Below are positions 33,463 to 41,633 of a stretch of DNA of 64,000 nt, piece by piece (the first letter of the stretch is position 1; the number at the start of each line of letters is the position of its first letter). The notes under the pieces were generated by a model. That model was not told the DNA's origin and ran no database searches. It saw nothing but the letters and a program-made list of their open reading frames with translations. Position numbers and translations under genes: made by a program. Origin of the DNA: an uncultured Lachnospiraceae bacterium (lineage in GTDB: Bacteria; Bacillota; Clostridia; Lachnospirales; Lachnospiraceae); NCBI GenBank assembly GCA_910584725.1, contig CAJUBE010000013.1, positions 53,331 through 117,330 of the forward strand. The letters are read 5' to 3'.

Positions 33463-34116
33463 TTATTCTGCGATCGCTTCGACCACGAGCTTCTCGTTGA
33501 CCATCACGCCACTCATGCCGAGCTTTGCGATGTAGTTGACGGAGCCTTTGTAGGTCCCTACCGTGCAGCCGTCTGCGTCGGTGGTGATGTTCAGGTACCA
33601 TTTGCCGGTAGCCTCGTTTTTGTACATTCCAGCGGACTTGTAGCTTACCGCGTTGCCGTCAGCGTCCTTGAGCTGTGCCGTGTACTGTTCGATGCCGCAG
33701 TGGTAGATGCTCACGCGACCGTCAGCGGGCTTATTGATTTGGCGAAATGTCTCATACCCGGGGATGCTCACGGTATTACCCTTGCGAGCCAGACCTGTGG
33801 GCGCACTTGCTGTGCCAGCGGATGCGCTGGAGCTGCTATCGGATGAGCCTGCGTCATAGGAGCCGGAGTCGGAGCTTCCGCCGTCGCTGTAGGACGAGCC
33901 ACCGCCATTGCTAGAGCCAGAGTCAGAGCTGCCGCCGCTGTTAGAGCTGCCGGAGTCGCCGCCGATGGTGCCGGATTCTCTGGCATCTTCATAGTCCTGA
34001 TTCGGGTGCTTTACTGTTCCATCGTCGTTGTAGGCGTGGACGTTCATCGTCCCGCCGAGTACCATTGTCATCGCCAGCATCAGTGCGAGTACGCTTCTGA
34101 ATCTTTTCTTCTTCAT
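33463..34116 (-). CDS. secreted Ser/Gly-rich protein of the mobile element
   Basis: A 217-residue exported protein. The signal peptide covers about 1-28 (SVLALMLAMTMVLGGTMNVHA). A linker of about 45-105 is almost only Ser, Gly, Asp and Tyr (SSNSGGSSDSGSSNGGGSS). A compact C-terminal domain of about 105 residues follows (ISIPGYETFRQ-like opening, three Gly-Tyr-Lys segments). No membrane anchor or sorting motif was seen. It is divergent from the XRE gene, with a palindrome between them. Function unknown; it could be a surface or adhesion factor carried by the element. Confidence 0.65.
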   Translation of the reverse strand: MKKKRFRSVLALMLAMTMVLGGTMNVHAYNDDGTVKHPNQDYEDARESGTIGGDSGSSNSGGSSDSGSSNGGGSSYSDGGSSDSGSYDAGSSDSSSSASAGTASAPTGLARKGNTVSIPGYETFRQINKPADGRVSIYHCGIEQYTAQLKDADGNAVSYKSAGMYKNEATGKWYLNITTDADGCTVGTYKGSVNYIAKLGMSGVMVNEKLVVEAIAE

Positions 34117-34177
34117 AGTGTTAGTCTCCTTTCGAGTTTTATTAAAAAAAGAAATTGATTAGTATTATCTCTTATAG

Positions 34178-34223
34178 AATAGACCAAATTAGACTAAAAA
34201 TCAATAGTCTGTTTTGGTCTATT
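34178..34223. promoter_or_regulatory. 19-bp inverted-repeat operator between divergent genes
   Basis: AATAGACCAAATTAGACTA (34178-34196) is matched in inverted form by TAGTCTGTTTTGGTCTATT (34205-34223) at 17 of 19 positions. It lies in the 133-base gap between the divergent secreted protein and XRE genes, at promoter distance from both. It is a likely binding site for the XRE protein. Confidence 0.65.
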
Positions 34224-34249
34224 TATATTTGTTATATAGAGGTGATAAT

Positions 34250-34486
34250 GTGAAATATGAAAGAATCCGTAATCTCCGTGAAGATAAAGACTTGACACAA
34301 ACAAATATTGCAGAATATTTACATATATCTCAACGTACTTATTCAAGATATGAAAATGACGAAAGAGCAATTCCAATAGAAATATTATCCTCATTAGCCG
34401 ACTATCACCATACAAGCACTGATTACCTCATTGGACGTACAGATAAAAAAGAACCATATCCACCAAAAGGAAAAGAAAAAAATTGA
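34250..34486 (+). CDS. XRE-family helix-turn-helix regulator
   Basis: A 78-residue single-domain repressor-type protein: VKYERIRNLREDKDLTQTNI, AEYLHISQRTYSRYENDERA. The start is the GTG at 34250 after AGAGGTGATA; the longer frame has no ribosome site. It has the usual five-helix HTH and the C-terminal stretch HTSTDYLIGRTD. It probably controls itself and the divergent secreted-protein gene through the palindrome just upstream. It is carried by the element remnant. Confidence 0.85.
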   Translation: MKYERIRNLREDKDLTQTNIAEYLHISQRTYSRYENDERAIPIEILSSLADYHHTSTDYLIGRTDKKEPYPPKGKEKN

Positions 34487-34558
34487 AATTTCTATGACAA
34501 AAATTTAATATCTATTCCTTAATAACCGTACCAGTCAGTCGCACTAAATTCGCTACAA

Positions 34559-34606
34559 TTTTTTGTCTGTCAGTTCTGGATGCATTTAGGTTAGACAGAC
34601 AAAAAA
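34559..34606. repeat. 13-bp perfect inverted repeat in element end region
   Basis: TTTTTTGTCTGTC (34559-34571) and GACAGACAAAAAA (34594-34606) form a perfect stem with a 22-base loop. The T and A runs sit on the wrong sides for an intrinsic terminator. It lies in the 290-base gene-free stretch between the XRE gene and rlmD, within the element end, and may be a protein-binding site. Nothing else is recognised in that stretch apart from the rlmD terminator. Confidence 0.5.
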
Positions 34607-34730
34607 TCTACCTCATTAAGTGCTTTGTGACAGCCTAGACGCTAGGCATTTATCAGACAAGGAAATAGGGGAAGTGCAACATAAACTTTTACAGCTATCC
34701 CATAAGGCACCATAAATTCTTTAAGTGAAA

Positions 34731-34757
34731 AGGGGCAGACAGCTTTCTGTCATACCC
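34731..34757 (-). terminator. terminator of rlmD
   Basis: On the minus strand, GGGGTATGACAG pairs with CTGTCTGCCCC around AAAG, and TTTT follows. It starts 20 bases after the rlmD stop. It belongs to the element-derived DNA. Confidence 0.65.
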
Positions 34758-34776
34758 CTATACGCTTTATTTTAGC

Positions 34777-36711
34777 CTATATCATCCGAAAATGCTTTAA
34801 AGCATCCTCTATCGCCTTTTCTTTCTCTAAAGGCACTTGCGGCACTCTTGCCTTTCCCTCTCCTGTATTGTAGTTGATTCTTTCTATTATGCCATACTTC
34901 CGCTTTACTTGCGCGATATATAGTTGCGATACTTTTAAATTATGCTTCTCTAATACATATTGCTTTATCTCCGCATAAGTCACCTTACTCTCTGCTTTTG
35001 TCAAATCCATTTCGTCAAGGTCAATTTCGACTTTGATATGTTGTGTTGATTTTAGTTTGGACAATAATACACACGTTTCAACATGCCCCGTCCCCCCAAA
35101 CTGATCCACCCCCCTAACTCTCTTCAACTCATACCCTCCCCCGCACAACACCTTCAAATCCCGCGCCAGTGTCGCCGGATCACAGCTCACGTAGACAATC
35201 CGTTCCGGCCGCATGGCAAGCATGGTTTCCAGACACTTTTCATCGCATCCCTTCCGGGGCGGGTCAACCACTATCACATCAGGATGCCGCATCTGCGCGC
35301 GCGCCAGGCTCTCCCCCGCGTCTGCCTTACCGCCCTCTTTCACGACCTCCAAACCGTTTCTTTCTCCGTCGCCGCCTTCCCTATAAAACTCCGGCAGCAC
35401 TTCCTCCGCCTTCCCCACAAAAAATTCCGCATTTGTAATACCGTTCCTGTGGGCATTCTCGCGCGCATCCTCAATAGCCTGCGGCACGATCTCCACCCCG
35501 TAAACTTTCTTCGCCCGTTTCGCCATAAAGAGGGAGATCGTCCCGATACCGCAGTACAGATCCCACACGGTTTCCTCGCCTGTAAGGCCTGCGTATTCCA
35601 ATGCCAGCCCATAAAGTTTTCCCGTCTGGCGGGGATTTACCTGATAAAAGGAGAGCGGCGAAATCCGAAATGTAACCTTTTCATCCTTTCCCGCGCCTTC
35701 GTTTCCCAAAGCGCTGCATTCTGCGCTATCGCCTTCCACAGAAGCCACAGAATCCATGACTCTGAGACTGTCCTCTATCCACCCTCTGCCGCAGAGCACC
35801 CGTATTTCCTGTCCCATAATCACGTTCGTCTTTTCCCTGTTGATACTGACCGAAATGCTGACAATCTTTTTCTGCGGCGCTTTCCACTTTTCCATCTGTA
35901 CCGTCTGCCCGCGCCCGGCGGCATCCTCTTCATCGCCTGCCGTCGTCTGCCTGCAGCCATCCATCAAATCCGCTTTGCTTTCCAGCTCCACCCCGGTCAG
36001 CATCTCCACCAGCTTTTCCTCCGCCGGCAGTCTCTTCCCATTTATTACGAGGCACACCATAATTTCCCCGGAAGCAAACCCGGTGCGGATCAGCACATGC
36101 CGCACCAGCCCCTCTCCCGTGCTTTCCCGGTAGGCGCTCACGCCGTTCTCTCTCATGTAGGAAAGAACTGCTTCCAAAATATCTTTATTCTCAGGCGGTC
36201 CCAGCGGACAGTCCGTATTGGCAATGATATCGTGGGTTCTTCCCGCATAAAAGCCGACAACAAGATTTCCCGCCTTGTCATATCCAACCGGATACTGGGC
36301 TTTGTTGCGATAATGCCATGGCTCCTCCATGCCGACAATCGGCTCCATAACTTTATCAAGCAGTTCTGGGGAAAAGCCCCCGATGCGCTGCAAGTGGTTG
36401 CGCACTTTATTCTGCTTATACACAAGCTGTCTCTCGTAGCTCATGGCCTGAATCTGGCAGCCGCCGCATTGTCTGTGGAAAGGGCATTTGGGCTCCACAC
36501 GAAAAGGAGAAGGTGTCACCACCTTCTCTACTCTCGCATAGCCATAGTTTTTCTTGCATTTGGTAATACGCGCTTCAATGACATCACCAATCACAGCATC
36601 CTTGACAAACAGGGTATAGCCATCCGCCTTGCCGATGCCCTCGCCGTCGTTACCGATATCCTCAATCGTAAGCCTGACGATATCATTCTTCTTATAGCTT
36701 TCCCGTTCCAT
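34777..36711 (-). CDS. rlmD: 23S rRNA (uracil-C5)-methyltransferase RlmD with element-encoded C-terminal tail
   Basis: A 644-residue protein. An N-terminal TRAM domain (about 1-60) is followed by the iron-sulfur cysteine cluster CPFHRQCGGCQ, the SAM-binding motif DLYCGIGTISLFMAKRAK, and the catalytic cysteine in IVYVSCDPATLARDL. The family normally ends just after HVETCVLLS (543-551). Here a 93-residue extension follows (from KLKSTQHIKVEIDLDEMDLT) with a separate helical fold. Base composition shifts to AT-rich at the same point. Tails of this type, as recalled, are written by conjugative elements that insert in this gene. It is the last gene of a minus-strand operon after yhaM (11-base gap). 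An insert of about 20 residues (VVKEGGKADAGESLARAQ) precedes the PPR motif. Confidence 0.9.
   Translation of the reverse strand: MERESYKKNDIVRLTIEDIGNDGEGIGKADGYTLFVKDAVIGDVIEARITKCKKNYGYARVEKVVTPSPFRVEPKCPFHRQCGGCQIQAMSYERQLVYKQNKVRNHLQRIGGFSPELLDKVMEPIVGMEEPWHYRNKAQYPVGYDKAGNLVVGFYAGRTHDIIANTDCPLGPPENKDILEAVLSYMRENGVSAYRESTGEGLVRHVLIRTGFASGEIMVCLVINGKRLPAEEKLVEMLTGVELESKADLMDGCRQTTAGDEEDAAGRGQTVQMEKWKAPQKKIVSISVSINREKTNVIMGQEIRVLCGRGWIEDSLRVMDSVASVEGDSAECSALGNEGAGKDEKVTFRISPLSFYQVNPRQTGKLYGLALEYAGLTGEETVWDLYCGIGTISLFMAKRAKKVYGVEIVPQAIEDARENAHRNGITNAEFFVGKAEEVLPEFYREGGDGERNGLEVVKEGGKADAGESLARAQMRHPDVIVVDPPRKGCDEKCLETMLAMRPERIVYVSCDPATLARDLKVLCGGGYELKRVRGVDQFGGTGHVETCVLLSKLKSTQHIKVEIDLDEMDLTKAESKVTYAEIKQYVLEKHNLKVSQLYIAQVKRKYGIIERINYNTGEGKARVPQVPLEKEKAIEDALKHFRMI
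35068..35085. other. presumed element-chromosome junction (att-like core) in rlmD
   Basis: The codons for HVETCV (35068-35085) sit where the sequence changes from GC-rich native to AT-rich element DNA. In streptococcal rumA/rlmD insertions the att core covers the same HVE codons, from established knowledge. No second copy was found near 31260, in line with loss of the other end. Confidence 0.5.
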
Positions 36712-36722
36712 AAGTTACCCCT

Positions 36723-37667
36723 TTACTCAACGCTCGTCCCGCGCAGATTCGACTCAAACAGCCTGTTAAACCCAAGCCATCCCGTCTCGGTACTGTTTTC
36801 CAGAATCTCTGCAAAGGTCTCCATCTTGGCATCCACATTATCCGCAAAGTTTAAAGCCACCGCCTCCACGATTGCGGGCTTCTTAGGAGAGCCAAACTCA
36901 AACTCCCCGTGATGGGACAGGATACAATGTTTCAGTTCATTAACCAGCAGCGGAGGAAATCCGTTTATCTCCCGAACCTTTTCCCCGATCATCTCACTGC
37001 CGATCACGATATGGCCGAGGAACTGTCCGTCGTCGGTATAATCATTTTGGGGGAAAAGGGACAGCTCTTTCGTTTTCCCAATGTCGTGACAGATCGCCGC
37101 CGTGAGCAGCAGGTCTCTGTTCAGCACCGAATACTGTGTGCAGAAATAATCGCAGAGTTTTGTAACCGCCAGCGTATGCTGCAGCAGGCCGCCCACAAAT
37201 CCATGGTGCACCGTTTTGGCTGCCGAGGACTGCCGAAAGGCTTTGATAAAGGCTTCGTCCTTTACAAAAAAGGCTTCCAGCAACTGATGCAGGTAAGGAT
37301 TTTTGACACTTGCCGCCAGATCCAGAAGCTCCTTCATCATGTCCTCAGTCTTAAATTTGCTGACGGGAAGATACTCTGCCGGATTGTATTCGCCTTCCCT
37401 GCACTTGCGCACGCGTTTCACATTGACCTGAAGCGCTCCCTGAAAGCTGGTCACATCACCGTATACTTCTATGTAGTCCATGCTGTCAAAATCTTCTATT
37501 CCCGCATTGTTGGGATCCCAGATTTTCGCGTCTATAGTACCCGTTTTATCCTGCAGAATCACATTATCATAGGGTTTCCCGTTTTTCGTCACCGCCGACT
37601 GCTTATGCTTGCACAAATAGATGTCAAACATTTTGTCGCTTTCCTTGTAGTCCTTGATATATTTCAT
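36723..37667 (-). CDS. yhaM: 3'-5' exoribonuclease YhaM
   Basis: A 314-residue protein with an N-terminal OB-fold nucleic-acid domain (about 15-90, VILQDKTGTIDAKIWDP) and a C-terminal HD phosphohydrolase-type domain with His164 and the HD pair His194-Asp195 (AAICHDIGKTKEL). This two-domain order defines YhaM, a Mn-dependent exonuclease acting on short RNA or single-stranded DNA ends. It lies between the HtrA-like gene (19-base gap) and rlmD (11-base gap), so all three share a transcript. Confidence 0.9.
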   Translation of the reverse strand: MKYIKDYKESDKMFDIYLCKHKQSAVTKNGKPYDNVILQDKTGTIDAKIWDPNNAGIEDFDSMDYIEVYGDVTSFQGALQVNVKRVRKCREGEYNPAEYLPVSKFKTEDMMKELLDLAASVKNPYLHQLLEAFFVKDEAFIKAFRQSSAAKTVHHGFVGGLLQHTLAVTKLCDYFCTQYSVLNRDLLLTAAICHDIGKTKELSLFPQNDYTDDGQFLGHIVIGSEMIGEKVREINGFPPLLVNELKHCILSHHGEFEFGSPKKPAIVEAVALNFADNVDAKMETFAEILENSTETGWLGFNRLFESNLRGTSVE

Positions 37668-37686
37668 TTCCGTCCTTCCTTTCCTT

Positions 37687-39063
37687 CTACCAGCTCCCCA
37701 GCGTTACATCCACGCTCATCTCGTGTCCCTGCCTCGTCAGCGTGACCGTCAACACATCCTCGGGCTTCGACGCATACAAAATGCCCAGAAGCTCATTGTA
37801 AGTCGTAATCTGCGTACTCCCTACCCTTGTCACCACATCGCCGCTCTGAATCCCCGCAGCCATGGCTGGCGAATCAATCTCAATTTCCCTGATATATGCT
37901 CCGGCGGGAATATCGATCTGGGCATCCTCAATGGCCTCCTTCGGCACATCCGCACCATGCACGCCCAAGTACGCGCGTTCCTTGTCGTTGGACATTTGCT
38001 CGATCGTGCGTTTCAGCTCTGTGATCCCGTAGGCTGTGAGGAGGTTACTCATATCGTTGCCGGTGTTTACATTGTCTATAATGCCGATCACCATACCTTT
38101 TAAATTGACTAAAATACCGGTGGCATTGCGGCTTCCGTAAATATCCGTGGTAATCCGTTTGTACGCCGCGTCCGGCAGGTCGATCACAGTCCCCGTGGAA
38201 GTCACCATGCCATAGCTGATGGAACCGCCCGTTCCCAGCGGACTTCCCAGCGCCATCACTGGTATTCCCAACAGGTTGGTGTTGGAGCTGCCCAGCTCCG
38301 CTATGTCAATCTTATCCATGGTTTCCCCGCCGACAGACGTAAGCGGCACCGACAGAATCGCCAGCCCCGTATTTTCATCCTTCTGCACAAGTTCCGCCTC
38401 CACCTGCGTTTGATCGCAGAACGTCACCTCTATGCTGTCCGCCCCGTTTAAGTTTCCGGCGCTGACCAAGATAAGGAGCGCCTTCTCGTTATTGGCCACA
38501 ATCACACCGGAGGCCGAAGCTACGTTTTCATATATGTTGTTGAACCAGTCTACGTCCGAGGTGACACCCGCCACTGTCACCACCGCGCGGCAGGTCTCCT
38601 CCGCCAGCTTCCTCTGTTCCTCGTAAAGCGCCTGATAATCCTCCAGTGTGAGCTCCCTGTCCACCTGGGACAGCACTTCCTGAATCTGCTCATCCACCAT
38701 CTCCAGGTCCACCGGATCCGGCCCTTGCGGTTCTGCATCCTCCTCGGTGACCAGCATGTCCTCCGGTTTCATCTCCTCAATCGGTGTCTCTTCCGGAAAA
38801 GCCACCTCTTTTGGCTCCTCCTCCGGATAGAGGCGGTTGCTGATCACCGGTTCCAGCACCAGAAAAGTAAAACACGCCACCAGGCCGAACACCACCGCCA
38901 TCACAGCGGTTATCACCGTTCTGCGAAGAAGCTTTTTCTTATTGACGGGTTTCTGCTTGATCTTTTCCCGCATAAACTCCGCCTGCACAGAAGGCGTATA
39001 CTCCGCCTGCTCTTTGACAGATCCCTCATCCGATTTATTCTGTTGTTTTTCCTGTTCAGACAT
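37687..39063 (-). CDS. catalytically dead HtrA-like PDZ protein
   Basis: The start at 39063 (MSEQEKQQNKSDEG) follows GGAGGG. The 458-residue product has a cytosolic N-terminus, one membrane helix (about 49-71), an acidic linker, an HtrA-like trypsin fold (about 155-350) and one PDZ domain (about 365-455). The fold is intact in outline (ASGVIVANNEK, LGSPLGTGGSISYGMV, GILVNLKGMVIGI). All three catalytic positions are changed: His to Gly203 (ILVSAGNL), Asp to Gly233 (NTGLAILSV) and Ser to Ala314 (RNATGILVN). It should therefore bind but not cut. It is the first gene of the yhaM-rlmD operon. A role as an envelope peptide sensor or scaffold is inferred. Confidence 0.85.
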   Translation of the reverse strand: MSEQEKQQNKSDEGSVKEQAEYTPSVQAEFMREKIKQKPVNKKKLLRRTVITAVMAVVFGLVACFTFLVLEPVISNRLYPEEEPKEVAFPEETPIEEMKPEDMLVTEEDAEPQGPDPVDLEMVDEQIQEVLSQVDRELTLEDYQALYEEQRKLAEETCRAVVTVAGVTSDVDWFNNIYENVASASGVIVANNEKALLILVSAGNLNGADSIEVTFCDQTQVEAELVQKDENTGLAILSVPLTSVGGETMDKIDIAELGSSNTNLLGIPVMALGSPLGTGGSISYGMVTSTGTVIDLPDAAYKRITTDIYGSRNATGILVNLKGMVIGIIDNVNTGNDMSNLLTAYGITELKRTIEQMSNDKERAYLGVHGADVPKEAIEDAQIDIPAGAYIREIEIDSPAMAAGIQSGDVVTRVGSTQITTYNELLGILYASKPEDVLTVTLTRQGHEMSVDVTLGSW

Positions 39064-39201
39064 ATAACTGCCCTCCGAATATGATTGATTATACCATACG
39101 AAACCGCGCACGGCAAACCTGTAGGCATTCCCGATAGTAATTTCCCCACATTTGTGGTAGGATAATGCTTAGAACAGAAACAAAATTGTAAAGAGGTAAT
39201 T

Positions 39202-41577
39202 ATGAACAATAAAGTATTACGGGTATTGGAATTCCATAAAATCATCAATCAACTGACCGAAAAGGCATCCTCCGAGCCGGGTAAGCGGCTCGCGGCGGCC
39301 CTTGTTCCCATGACAGATTTAGAAGAAATTCGAACAGCGCAGACACAGACTGCGGACGCGCTTGGGCGTCTTTTTGCCAAAGGTTCCACATCCTTTGGAA
39401 GCAACAGAGATCTTGGCATGAGCCTGAAATCTTTGGAGGTGGGGAGCGTTCTTTCCATCGTAGAACTTTTGCGCATCGCATCTTTCCTGGAAAACGTAAA
39501 CCGCATTAAGGCCTATGGCCGCAGGGATCGGGACGACATCCCCGGCGATTCGCTGGATATTTATTTTGACAGTCTGGAGCCGCTCACACCTCTGGCGAAC
39601 GAGATCAACCGCTGCATTCTCTCCGAGGAGGAGATTGCTGACGACGCAAGTCCCGCATTAAAACGCATCCGCCGCAGTATGGTGATCACAAACGATCGAA
39701 TCCATTCTCAATTAAGCTCCATGATAAACGGCTCTCTGCGCACGTATCTGCAAGATGCCGTGGTGACCATGCGCGACAACCGTTACTGCATCCCTGTGAA
39801 ATCCGAATACAAAGGGCAGGTGCCGGGCATGGTGCACGACCAGTCCTCCACCGGCTCCACCTTTTTTATTGAGCCTACGGCCGTCGTCAATCTGAACAAT
39901 GAATTGAAGGAATTATCCATAAAGGAACAGGAAGAAATCGAGGCTGTTCTGGCTTCTCTGAGCGCGCAGGCAGCAGCATACACGGATGCCCTTGCCCTGA
40001 ATCAGAAATCTATGACCATGCTGGACTTCATCTTTGCAAAGGCTTCCCTCGCCATGGAGCAGAACGCCACCATGCCGCTTTTCAATACGGAACACCATAT
40101 CCGCATCCGCAAAGGACGGCATCCGCTGATTGACAAGAAGAAGGTCGTGCCCGTGGACATTCTTCTGGGAATCGACTTTGATCTGCTCATTATCACCGGA
40201 CCAAATACCGGCGGAAAAACCGTTGCGCTGAAAACGGTAGGGCTTCTGACACTGATGGGACAGGCCGGACTGCACATTCCCGCATTGGATCGCTCGGAAC
40301 TTTCCATTTTCAGGGAGGTCTATGCGGATATCGGGGACGAGCAGAGCATCGAACAGAGTCTCTCCACATTCTCCTCGCATATGACCAGCATTGTGTCCAT
40401 TTTGCAGGAGGCGGATACCGATTCTCTCTGTCTCTTTGACGAGCTGGGTGCGGGAACTGATCCCACAGAAGGCGCAGCTCTGGCTATCTCGGTTCTGGAT
40501 CACCTGCACGGCCGGGGCATCCGCACCATGGCTACGACGCATTACAGCGAGTTAAAGGTGTATGCGCTCTCCACGCCCTTTGTGGAAAACGCCTGCTGTG
40601 AATTTAATGTGGAAACGCTCCGTCCTACCTATCGCCTTCTGATTGGCATTCCCGGCAAGAGCAACGCCTTCGCCATCTCTTCCCGCCTGGGTCTGCCGGA
40701 TCATATCATAGAAGACGCTAAACGGCACATCACACAGGATAAGGAGAGTTTCGAAGATCTGCTCGCCAATCTGGAGAACAGCCGCCTGACAATCGAAAAA
40801 GAGCAGGCGGAAATCGAAGCCTACAAGCGGGAAGTGCAGGCCTTAAAAGAGCGGCTGGAATCCAAACAGGAAAAGATCGACCAGTCCCGCGACCGCATCA
40901 TCCGGGAGGCGAACGAGGAAGCTCGCGAAATCCTGCAGAATGCGAAAGAGCTGGCGGACGAAACCATCCGCACCTTCCAGAAGGCAGGCGCCGCCACTTC
41001 CATCAAGGATCTGGAGAAATCGCGCCGCAAGGTACACGATAAAATCTCAGAGAAAAACGAGAAACTCGCCCTGAAAAGTGAAAAACCTACCCACAAAGTT
41101 CTCAAACCCAATCAGATTCGGCTGGGCGATAGTGTGAAGGTTGTCTCTATGGGGTTAAAGGGCAGTGTCAGCTCTCTTCCCGATAAGAACGGCAGACTTT
41201 TTGTCCAGTGCGGCATCATCCGCTCCCAGGTTTCGCTGTCTGATCTGGTTCTGCTTGAGGAGGAGACGGTAAAAACCGAAAAAATGCAGCGCAGCTCTTC
41301 CGGCAAACTGAAAATGTCCAAATCCTACTCCGTCTCCACGGAAATCAATCTGCTTGGCAAGACGGTGGACGAGGCCCTCTCCGAGCTTGACAAATATCTG
41401 GACGACGCTTATCTTGCCCATCTGCCCAGCGTCCGCATTGTGCACGGCAAGGGCACCGGCGCGCTCCGAAAGGCGGTACAGGGTTATCTGCGCAAAAACC
41501 GGGTCATCAAAAGTTTTCGTCTGGGTGAATTCGGGGAAGGCGACGCGGGCGTTACCATTGCGGAGTTCAAGGAGTAA
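39202..41577 (+). CDS. mutS2: MutS2 endonuclease / ribosome-rescue ATPase
   Basis: A 791-residue protein, the normal MutS2 length. The core and clamp domain come first, then the ATPase with Walker A GPNTGGKT (about 333-340) and Walker B LCLFDELGAGTDP (about 410). A long coiled coil (LENSRLTIEKEQAEIEAYKR) and a C-terminal Smr nuclease domain (about 705-791, VRIVHGKGTGALRKAVQGYL) follow. It lacks the MutS mismatch-binding domain. MutS2 limits recombination and splits collided ribosomes. The ATG follows AAAGAGGTAATT. It is divergent from the HtrA-like operon. Confidence 0.95.
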   Translation: MNNKVLRVLEFHKIINQLTEKASSEPGKRLAAALVPMTDLEEIRTAQTQTADALGRLFAKGSTSFGSNRDLGMSLKSLEVGSVLSIVELLRIASFLENVNRIKAYGRRDRDDIPGDSLDIYFDSLEPLTPLANEINRCILSEEEIADDASPALKRIRRSMVITNDRIHSQLSSMINGSLRTYLQDAVVTMRDNRYCIPVKSEYKGQVPGMVHDQSSTGSTFFIEPTAVVNLNNELKELSIKEQEEIEAVLASLSAQAAAYTDALALNQKSMTMLDFIFAKASLAMEQNATMPLFNTEHHIRIRKGRHPLIDKKKVVPVDILLGIDFDLLIITGPNTGGKTVALKTVGLLTLMGQAGLHIPALDRSELSIFREVYADIGDEQSIEQSLSTFSSHMTSIVSILQEADTDSLCLFDELGAGTDPTEGAALAISVLDHLHGRGIRTMATTHYSELKVYALSTPFVENACCEFNVETLRPTYRLLIGIPGKSNAFAISSRLGLPDHIIEDAKRHITQDKESFEDLLANLENSRLTIEKEQAEIEAYKREVQALKERLESKQEKIDQSRDRIIREANEEAREILQNAKELADETIRTFQKAGAATSIKDLEKSRRKVHDKISEKNEKLALKSEKPTHKVLKPNQIRLGDSVKVVSMGLKGSVSSLPDKNGRLFVQCGIIRSQVSLSDLVLLEEETVKTEKMQRSSSGKLKMSKSYSVSTEINLLGKTVDEALSELDKYLDDAYLAHLPSVRIVHGKGTGALRKAVQGYLRKNRVIKSFRLGEFGEGDAGVTIAEFKE

Positions 41578-41633
41578 CCTTTCAGCCGTCGCATCTTCTT
41601 TGGGGCAATGCATTTCAGGAAACGGAGGTTATC

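Larger units (their letters stand above)
31260..35070. mobile_element. remnant of an integrative conjugative element
   Basis: Between the broken permease (31259) and the 3' end of rlmD (about 35068-35085) lies foreign-looking, partly AT-rich DNA. It holds three genes resembling the leading conjugation genes of Tn916-like elements, an unknown 223-residue gene, a secreted Ser/Gly-rich protein and an XRE regulator. The right end is fused in frame to rlmD, a known integration target of such elements. No integrase, relaxase or complete coupling protein remains, so the element is truncated and should not move by itself. Confidence 0.75.

Noticed and set aside
34559..34606. Intrinsic terminator
   Set aside because: The stem is perfect, but the T-run is on the 5' side and an A-run on the 3' side in both readings.
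35083..36912. 609-residue frame on the strand opposite rlmD and yhaM
   Set aside because: It lies fully antisense to two well-supported genes and has no ribosome site. Long antisense frames are expected from the codon bias of this DNA.
39202..41577. MutS mismatch-repair gene
   Set aside because: The Smr domain at the end and lack of the mismatch-binding domain make it MutS2.
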